Below, piece by piece: positions 6,747 through 11,279 of a DNA stretch of 11,279 bases. The notes below the pieces were generated by a model. That model did no database searches, had not been told where the DNA came from, and saw nothing but the letters and a program-made list of their open reading frames with translations. A program made the position numbers and the translations under genes. This DNA is from JAWXBK01 sp034439975 (GTDB lineage: Bacteria > Pseudomonadota > Alphaproteobacteria > Dongiales > Dongiaceae): positions 1-11,279 of the forward strand of contig JAWXBK010000115.1 of the NCBI GenBank assembly GCA_034439975.1, in the 5' to 3' direction. Each line of letters begins with the position of its first letter. Positions within the stretch are counted from its first letter, which is position 1.

Positions 6747-8207
6747 GTGTCCGACCGAATGCGCGACGAAGCCGATCGACTTCTGAACAATGCCCTCTAT
6801 TTTCACCGCCAGGGGCGGCTGGACGAGGCGCACGGTATCTATCGCCAGGTCATCCGCGACAATCCCGATCATGCGCATGCGCATCATCTGCTCGGCCTCG
6901 TCACGAGACATCGCGGGCAGGAGCACGACGCCAACCGCTATTTTCAACGCGCCGCCGAGATTGCACCCGAGGAAGCGCTCTATCGCGCGACGCTCGCCGA
7001 CAGTCACCGCCAGATCGGCGACGACGCAGGCGCACGGCGCGAGCTCGAGGCAATCGAGGCGCTCGTCTTCGACGATCCGGATCTGCGCATTCAGGTCGCG
7101 ACGATCTGGGGCCTGATCGGCGAGAACGCGGCGGCGCTCGATCGCTGCCGACCGGTCATTGCCATGTTCCCCGATCATCTGCGCGGCAATCTGCTGCTCG
7201 GATCGCTGTTGTCAGACCGCGGCGATTTCGAGGAAGCGCTCGCCGCGCTGGAGAAGGTCCGGGTGGCCGATCCCGCTCTGCCGGATCCGACCTGTGCGCT
7301 CGCCTCGACCCTGTTCGCACTCGGTCGTTACGATCGCATTCTCCGGCTCGATGCACCGCCCGATTCGCGCCAGCGTTTCGGCGAGGCCGCGATGAAGGCG
7401 ACGGTCCTGTGGCTTCAGGGCCGCGCCCGCGACGCGGCAACTTTGGTCGATGCATCGCAGGCGCACGAAGCGGCGCTGCCCGACTGGCCGCGCAAGGCTG
7501 TGTTCCGTGGCACGCTCGATCAACTCGCCGGCCTTCTCGCGTTTCGCGGGCGCCATGCCGCGCATTACGAAAGCGCGGCGCATGCGACGCTCGCGGTCAT
7601 CGGCGACGAGCAGGCGACGGCAGCAGCCGGTTACATCGTAACAATCGACGGGCAATCCACGCGCCTGATCGGCGAGCCGGCGTTCGGCTGCCGCGCGGCC
7701 CATCTTGTCGTCGCGGACAACCGGTTCAAGGCCGCCTATCTCGCGGCGCTGGCGCGGGTTCCGAGCGGATCGCGGTTCGTGTCGCTGATCGGCTCGCTCG
7801 ATTGCCGCATCGCCGGCTTGCTCGCCGAGTTGCCGCGCAGCCGGCACGGTCAGTTCGAGGATCTATCCCCGGCCGACCAACTGGCATCGGATTATGTCGA
7901 CTGGCTCGCCGCCACATGCCGCGCGCGCGGCGTGACGCCGATCGTGGCCGGAACGCCCGCGACCAATGTGCAGGTCGAGGTGATGAAGGGGCTGACGCGC
8001 AGCGCCTATCTCGAGATCATCGAACGCTTCAACCGCGCTTTGGCCGCCGGCGCCCGTCGGCACGGTTTTGCTTTTGCGGATCTGCTGGCGGCAACCCGCG
8101 GCAGCACCGCGCAGGGCCGCCCCGGCCTCTACATCGACACCAATCACATTCTGCCGACGGGCCTGGTCGATGCGCTCGACCGCAGCGATACAGGCAGCGC
8201 ATCATAG
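6747..8207 (+). CDS. TPR protein with C-terminal SGNH-hydrolase-like domain
   Basis: A 486-residue protein with no signal peptide or membrane helix. The N-terminal half (about 7-205) is tetratricopeptide repeats, e.g. NNALYFHRQGRLDEAHGIYR (14-33), HLLGLVTRHRGQEHDANRYF and LLLGSLLSDRGDFEEALAAL. The C-terminal part (about 325-475) looks like an SGNH/GDSL fold. The first strand and turn are FVSLIGSLDCRI (344-355), resembling the GEIDCR form of block I; AGTPATN is at 401-407; and a terminal IDTNHILPTG (463-472) supplies the Asp-x-x-His dyad (Asp464, His467). The candidate nucleophile is Ser350, but this is uncertain, so enzymatic activity is not proven. Related domains occur in polysaccharide-biosynthesis clusters, though none lies here. 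The start is uncertain: GTG 6747 or ATG 6759, neither with a Shine-Dalgarno. The repeat assignment is firm; the SGNH call is an inference. Confidence 0.75.
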   Translation: MSDRMRDEADRLLNNALYFHRQGRLDEAHGIYRQVIRDNPDHAHAHHLLGLVTRHRGQEHDANRYFQRAAEIAPEEALYRATLADSHRQIGDDAGARRELEAIEALVFDDPDLRIQVATIWGLIGENAAALDRCRPVIAMFPDHLRGNLLLGSLLSDRGDFEEALAALEKVRVADPALPDPTCALASTLFALGRYDRILRLDAPPDSRQRFGEAAMKATVLWLQGRARDAATLVDASQAHEAALPDWPRKAVFRGTLDQLAGLLAFRGRHAAHYESAAHATLAVIGDEQATAAAGYIVTIDGQSTRLIGEPAFGCRAAHLVVADNRFKAAYLAALARVPSGSRFVSLIGSLDCRIAGLLAELPRSRHGQFEDLSPADQLASDYVDWLAATCRARGVTPIVAGTPATNVQVEVMKGLTRSAYLEIIERFNRALAAGARRHGFAFADLLAATRGSTAQGRPGLYIDTNHILPTGLVDALDRSDTGSAS

Positions 8208-8210
8208 GAT

Positions 8211-8231
8211 GCCGATCCCGTTGCGATCGGC
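8211..8231 (+). promoter_or_regulatory. Perfect 7-bp stem-loop before the cupin gene
   Basis: GCCGATC (8211-8217) pairs perfectly with GATCGGC (8225-8231) around a 7-base loop. It starts three bases after the TPR gene stop and ends three bases before the cupin Shine-Dalgarno. No T-run follows, so a Rho-independent terminator is unlikely. It could be an mRNA-stabilising or processing hairpin, a weak attenuator, or a protein site on DNA. Confidence 0.4.
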
Positions 8232-8234
8232 CTT

Positions 8235-8241
8235 GGGGAGG
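8235..8241 (+). promoter_or_regulatory. Ribosome binding site of the cupin gene
   Basis: GGGGAGG ends eight bases before the ATG at 8250. It is a strong site that fixes the start and lies immediately downstream of the hairpin at 8211-8231, so folding there could affect access to it. Confidence 0.75.
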
Positions 8242-8249
8242 TAGCCAAC

Positions 8250-8618
8250 ATGAAGATCAGCATTCTGCGCAAGGCGGAAGCGCTCGCCGACAGCGAGCTG
8301 GAAGATTGGGGACCGGTCGGCCTGCCGCAGGGTGAACCGGTTTCGCGTCTCTCCGGCAAGATTATTGAAATGAGCGCCGACGAGGACATCGAATCCGGCG
8401 TGTGGCAGTGCACACCCGGCCGCTGGCGGCGCCAGGTCAAGAAGGCCGAGTTCTGTCATTTCCTGAAAGGGCGCTGCAGCTTCACGCCCGACGATGGCGG
8501 CGCGACGATCGAGATCGCGACGGGCGACAGCCTGTTCTTTCCGCCGTTTTCGGAAGGCATCTGGGATGTGAAGGAAACCGTGCGCAAGGTCTTCATCGTC
8601 TTCGAATGGGAGGCGTGA
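8250..8618 (+). CDS. Cupin-domain protein (cupin_3 / DUF861 type)
   Basis: A 122-residue single-domain cupin. The pattern WQCTPGRWRRQVKKAEFCHFLKG is split over two strands (about 52-73), followed by the turn DDGGATIEIATGDSLFFPP (81-99) and WDVKETVRKVFIVFEW (105-120). This fits the cupin_3 group that includes ureidoglycine aminohydrolase-like and EutQ-like folds. Only one histidine lies in the barrel core (His70) and the classical HxH...E/H metal set is not evident, so it may bind a small molecule rather than act as a metalloenzyme. The length is normal for the group. Its stop TGA (8616-8618) is directly followed by the GTG of the hydrolase gene, whose Shine-Dalgarno lies inside the cupin coding end; the two are surely one transcript. 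Substrate unknown. Confidence 0.8.
   Translation: MKISILRKAEALADSELEDWGPVGLPQGEPVSRLSGKIIEMSADEDIESGVWQCTPGRWRRQVKKAEFCHFLKGRCSFTPDDGGATIEIATGDSLFFPPFSEGIWDVKETVRKVFIVFEWEA
8608..8613 (+). promoter_or_regulatory. Ribosome binding site of the CocE-type hydrolase, inside the cupin gene
   Basis: GGGAGG sits five bases before GTG 8619, within the last codons of the cupin gene. It supports the GTG start and implies coupled translation of the pair. Confidence 0.7.
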
Positions 8619-10640
8619 GTGGCTATACGCCACGACTTCCCGCACCGTGTACGGGAGATCGAGAATCTCTGGATCCCGATGAAGGACGGCGTGCGGCTCG
8701 CGGCGCGGGTGTTCCTGCCGGACGATGCCGAACGCAATCCCGTACCCGCGATCATCGAGGCCAATCCCTACCGCAAGCGCGACGGGCTGCTGCATCGCGA
8801 CACGCTCGCTTATCCCTATCTCGCGGGGCATGGCTATGCCTGCCTGCGCATCGACCTGCGCGGCAGCGGCGATTCCGAAGGGGTGATGCTCGACGAATAC
8901 AGCGAGCAGGAACTGTCGGATCTCTATGAGGCGATCGAATGGATCGCGCGCCAGACCTGGTGCAGCGGCCGCGTCGGCATGACCGGCAAATCCTGGAGCG
9001 GGTTCAACGCGCTTCAGGTCGCGGCGAAACAACCGCCCTCGCTCAAGGCGATCATCCCGGTTCATGCCGCGGCCGACCGCTTTGCCGACGACGTGCATTA
9101 CATGGGCGGCGCCATGCTGCACGACAACTTCGCCTGGGCCTCGATCATGTACTCGCTCGAGGCGTTGCCGCCCGATCCGGCCGTGGTCGGCCGCGGCTGG
9201 CGCGCGATGTGGCAACAGCGGCTTGAGGCGATGCGCTTCTGGTTGCTGCCTTGGATCGAGCATCAGCGCCGCGACGAGTATTGGCGACGCGCGTCGGTCT
9301 GCGAGGACTATGCGCAGATCCGCATTCCGATCCTCGCGGTCGGCGGCTGGGAAGACGGATACTCCAACACCGTGCCGATGCTGATGGAAGGGTGCGGCGA
9401 CGTGCCGGTGCACGGCTTGATCGGACCCTGGGGCCATGCGTTTCCGTTCAACGCCTTGCCCGCACCGCAGATCGGCTATCTGAAGCATTGCCTTCGATGG
9501 TGGGATCGCTGGCTGAAGGATGTCGAGAACGGAATCGATCGCGAGCCGGCCTATCGCGTGTGGATGAACGAGAGCTTCCGCCCCGATCCCGATGCGCGCG
9601 TGCGCGAGGGTCGCTGGATCGTCGAGGACGGCTGGCCCGCGCCGCGCATTACGCCGCGCCGCTTTCATTGCGGGCCCACAGGGCTGAGCGACACTGCGGC
9701 CGGCAGTTGGACACGTGCGGTCCGCTCGCCGGCGGGTACCGGCACGACCCACCCCGAATGGTGCTCGAACGGCAGCGGCGGTGCCGACATGCCGGAAGAC
9801 CAGCGTGCCGACGATGCCAAATCGCTGACCTTCGACAGCGCCCCGCTCGATGCACCACTGGAGATGCTCGGCGCACCGATCGTCACGCTCACGATTTCGG
9901 CCGACCGGCCGCAGGCGAAGATCGCGGTCCGGCTTTGCGATGTGTGGCCCGACGGCGCGTCGTCGCGCGTCAGCTTCATGCTGTTCAACCTGACGCATCG
10001 CGACGGCCATGCGGCACCGGAACCGCTCGAGCCCGGCAAGAGTTATCGCGTGCGGATTGCGCTCAATCACATCGCGCACCGGTTCCACGCCGGAAACCGG
10101 ATCCGCGTCGCGATCTCGAGCGAATGGTGGCCGATGATGTGGCCGGCGCCCGAGGCGGCAACGATTACGCTGCACGGACCCGACTGCGCGCTCGATCTGC
10201 CGATCCGCCCGCCGCACGCCGAAGATGCGGCCTGGACCGAATGGCAAGCACCCGAAACGGCAGCGCCGGTCGCATCCGAAACGCGGCGCGAGGCGCGCAT
10301 CGAGCGCCGTGTCGCCTATGACATCGGCAGCGAGACGACGACAGTCCATATGATCAAGGATTCGGGGTCCGAGTACCTGCCGAGCGTCGACCTGCTGGCC
10401 GATACCAATCACGAAGAGATCTATTCGATCGCCGATGGCGATCCCTTATCGGCGCGAGCGACCGCCATCATCCGCCAGGTTCTGGCGCGCGACGGCTGGT
10501 CGATCGAAACCCGCGCCCGCACCACCCTGCACGCGAGCGCAACCGAATTTCACCTGAGCGCCCAGATCGACGTATTCGAGAACGGCGAGCGGGTGGACAG
10601 CGCCAATGAGAGCCACTCGGTTCCACGCGACAACAACTGA
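8619..10640 (+). CDS. CocE/NonD-family serine hydrolase (peptidase S15 / X-Pro dipeptidyl-peptidase-like)
   Basis: A 673-residue alpha/beta hydrolase of the CocE/S15 family, which cleaves esters or acyl-proline/amide bonds. The N-terminal part has the family opening IPMKDGVRLAARVFLP (19-34), oxyanion-side ANPYRKRDG (48-56) and RIDLRGSGDSEG (77-88). The nucleophile elbow is GKSWSG (123-128) with Ser125. The acid is Asp246 in GGWEDGY, and the catalytic His273 lies in GPWGHA. A jelly-roll PepX_C domain follows (about 310-540), with FHAGNRIRVAISSEWWP near its end. About 120 further residues (about 550-673) form an extension also seen in related long family members. No signal peptide, so it is cytosolic. 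GTG 8619 has GGGAGG upstream and abuts the cupin stop. The substrate (ester, amide or peptide) cannot be read from sequence. Convergent with the next gene, 12 bp apart. Confidence 0.88.
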   Translation: MAIRHDFPHRVREIENLWIPMKDGVRLAARVFLPDDAERNPVPAIIEANPYRKRDGLLHRDTLAYPYLAGHGYACLRIDLRGSGDSEGVMLDEYSEQELSDLYEAIEWIARQTWCSGRVGMTGKSWSGFNALQVAAKQPPSLKAIIPVHAAADRFADDVHYMGGAMLHDNFAWASIMYSLEALPPDPAVVGRGWRAMWQQRLEAMRFWLLPWIEHQRRDEYWRRASVCEDYAQIRIPILAVGGWEDGYSNTVPMLMEGCGDVPVHGLIGPWGHAFPFNALPAPQIGYLKHCLRWWDRWLKDVENGIDREPAYRVWMNESFRPDPDARVREGRWIVEDGWPAPRITPRRFHCGPTGLSDTAAGSWTRAVRSPAGTGTTHPEWCSNGSGGADMPEDQRADDAKSLTFDSAPLDAPLEMLGAPIVTLTISADRPQAKIAVRLCDVWPDGASSRVSFMLFNLTHRDGHAAPEPLEPGKSYRVRIALNHIAHRFHAGNRIRVAISSEWWPMMWPAPEAATITLHGPDCALDLPIRPPHAEDAAWTEWQAPETAAPVASETRREARIERRVAYDIGSETTTVHMIKDSGSEYLPSVDLLADTNHEEIYSIADGDPLSARATAIIRQVLARDGWSIETRARTTLHASATEFHLSAQIDVFENGERVDSANESHSVPRDNN

Positions 10641-10652
10641 CCGAATATCGGA

Positions 10653-11219
10653 TCAGCGGAACTCGCGGCCGATCTGCCGCGCTCGTTCGATGATCCGCGC
10701 ACCGGTCGTCTGATCGGTCGTCGAATCGTAGAGCAGGTGAAGCGCCGGATTCTCGATGCCGCAATATTCCAGAACGCCGAGCCGTATCTCGATATCGATG
10801 GCGCGGTCGTAACCGCGTTTCGCATAGGCCTCGGCGCTGCTGGCGGCCAGCGCCAAAGCGAGACCGCGCTTGCCCTTCAGATTGCGATCGCCATAGGCCC
10901 AGCCGTTGTTCCAGACGCGGTCGATCCAGCCTTTCAACATCGCCGGCATCGACCACCACCAGACCGGAAACACCAAAGCGATCGCATCGTTGCGCTCGAT
11001 GCGCGCCTGTTCGGCCAGGACGGCATCGCTGTAGCGCTTGTTGCCGTCGTTCCAGTCCGGTTCGTCCTCGGGCCACAGCACAGGATCGAATTTCTCCGCA
11101 TGCAGGTCGGCGATCTCGGCTTCGTGCCCGGCTTCGGCAAGGCCGTCGATGAAACTGTCGAGGACTGCGCCGGTCAACGAATCCCGCCGCGGATGGGCGA
11201 GCACCGCCAGAACTTTCAT
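10653..11219 (-). CDS. Flavodoxin-fold NAD(P)H:quinone oxidoreductase
   Basis: A 188-residue protein of the flavodoxin_2 family (NQO1/MdaB/KefF-like), a cytosolic FMN or FAD enzyme that reduces quinones or related electron acceptors with NAD(P)H. It starts MKVLAVLAHPRRDSLT, the strand and phosphate loop expected for flavin binding. The family signature FPVWWWSMPAMLKGWIDRVW is at 84-103, followed by WAYGD (107-111) and a helix-rich C-terminal half. The length is normal. The start is supported by GGGGGA (11229-11224 on the minus strand) five bases upstream. The 60 bases beyond the start to the window edge hold its probable promoter region, but no clear hexamers. Some flavin reductases reduce chromate, but this gene is 6 kb from the chr genes and not in their operon, so no such role is claimed. 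Confidence 0.87.
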   Translation of the reverse strand: MKVLAVLAHPRRDSLTGAVLDSFIDGLAEAGHEAEIADLHAEKFDPVLWPEDEPDWNDGNKRYSDAVLAEQARIERNDAIALVFPVWWWSMPAMLKGWIDRVWNNGWAYGDRNLKGKRGLALALAASSAEAYAKRGYDRAIDIEIRLGVLEYCGIENPALHLLYDSTTDQTTGARIIERARQIGREFR

Positions 11220-11279
11220 GAATTCCCCCAGACCGATGGTCCCCGTCGGCGCGAAGACTAGACCGGCCGCGGTGCGGGA

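Noticed and set aside
8202..10412. Very long open frame (736 codons) on the minus strand, antisense to the cupin and hydrolase genes
   Set aside because: It mirrors the codon periodicity of the plus-strand genes in GC-rich DNA. Its translation has no recognisable motif, while the plus strand has clear catalytic motifs and ribosome sites.
10641..10651. CCGA-ATA-TCGG between the convergent hydrolase and oxidoreductase genes as a terminator
   Set aside because: A 4-bp stem with a 3-base loop and no T-run is too weak to call a terminator.
10653..11219. The quinone oxidoreductase as a chromate reductase belonging to the chr locus
   Set aside because: It lies about 6 kb away on the other strand with unrelated genes between, and its family is broad; nothing in the sequence supports that link.

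Overview
The window is gene-dense, GC-rich bacterial chromosome with short intergenic gaps, several 4-bp start/stop overlaps and no mobile element, RNA gene or CRISPR array that I can see. The COX15-type heme A synthase tail, the ChrB/ChrA chromate genes and the Sel1 and CocE-type genes fit an alphaproteobacterium best. That placement is a judgement from gene content, not a phylogenetic result. Base composition looks even across the window, apart from one AT-rich island at about 2101-2165.

Layout. (1) 1-1252, plus strand: the last 54 codons of heme A synthase, overlapping by ATGA a COG0523/CobW-type G3E GTPase with a CLCC motif and a histidine-rich loop. (2) 1249-4438: a chromate-resistance locus. 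A minus-strand gene fuses a ChrB-type domain to a rhodanese. It is divergent from a plus-strand chrB-chrA pair (regulator and long-chain chromate transporter) coupled by ATGA. The divergent gap holds an AT-rich segment ending in a perfect 8-2-8 inverted repeat that runs into the chrB start codon, a strong candidate operator. (3) 4406-5353, minus strand: a PanE/ApbA-like reductase whose 3' end overlaps chrA by 33 bp. (4) 5490-8207, plus strand: a Sel1-repeat protein with an internally duplicated architecture, then a TPR protein with a C-terminal SGNH-like domain. A 120-bp gap carrying degenerate 12-bp repeats separates them. (5) 8250-10640, plus strand: a small cupin abutting, with zero spacing, a CocE/NonD-type serine hydrolase. 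A 7-bp perfect hairpin precedes the cupin ribosome binding site. (6) 10653-11219, minus strand: a flavodoxin-fold NAD(P)H:quinone oxidoreductase, convergent with the hydrolase.

How the parts work together. The chr genes form the clearest functional unit: a sensor/repressor (ChrB), an efflux carrier (ChrA) and a divergent rhodanese carrying a related ChrB domain, probably all read from the 2062-2162 gap. The heme A synthase/GTPase pair suggests a link between metal supply and cytochrome oxidase maturation, but that is inference. The cupin/hydrolase pair looks like a small catabolic or detoxification operon of unknown substrate. I see no clear evidence of a wholly new multi-gene system. The most unusual items are the chr operator at a leaderless-looking start, the ChrB-rhodanese fusion and the TPR/SGNH-like fusion.
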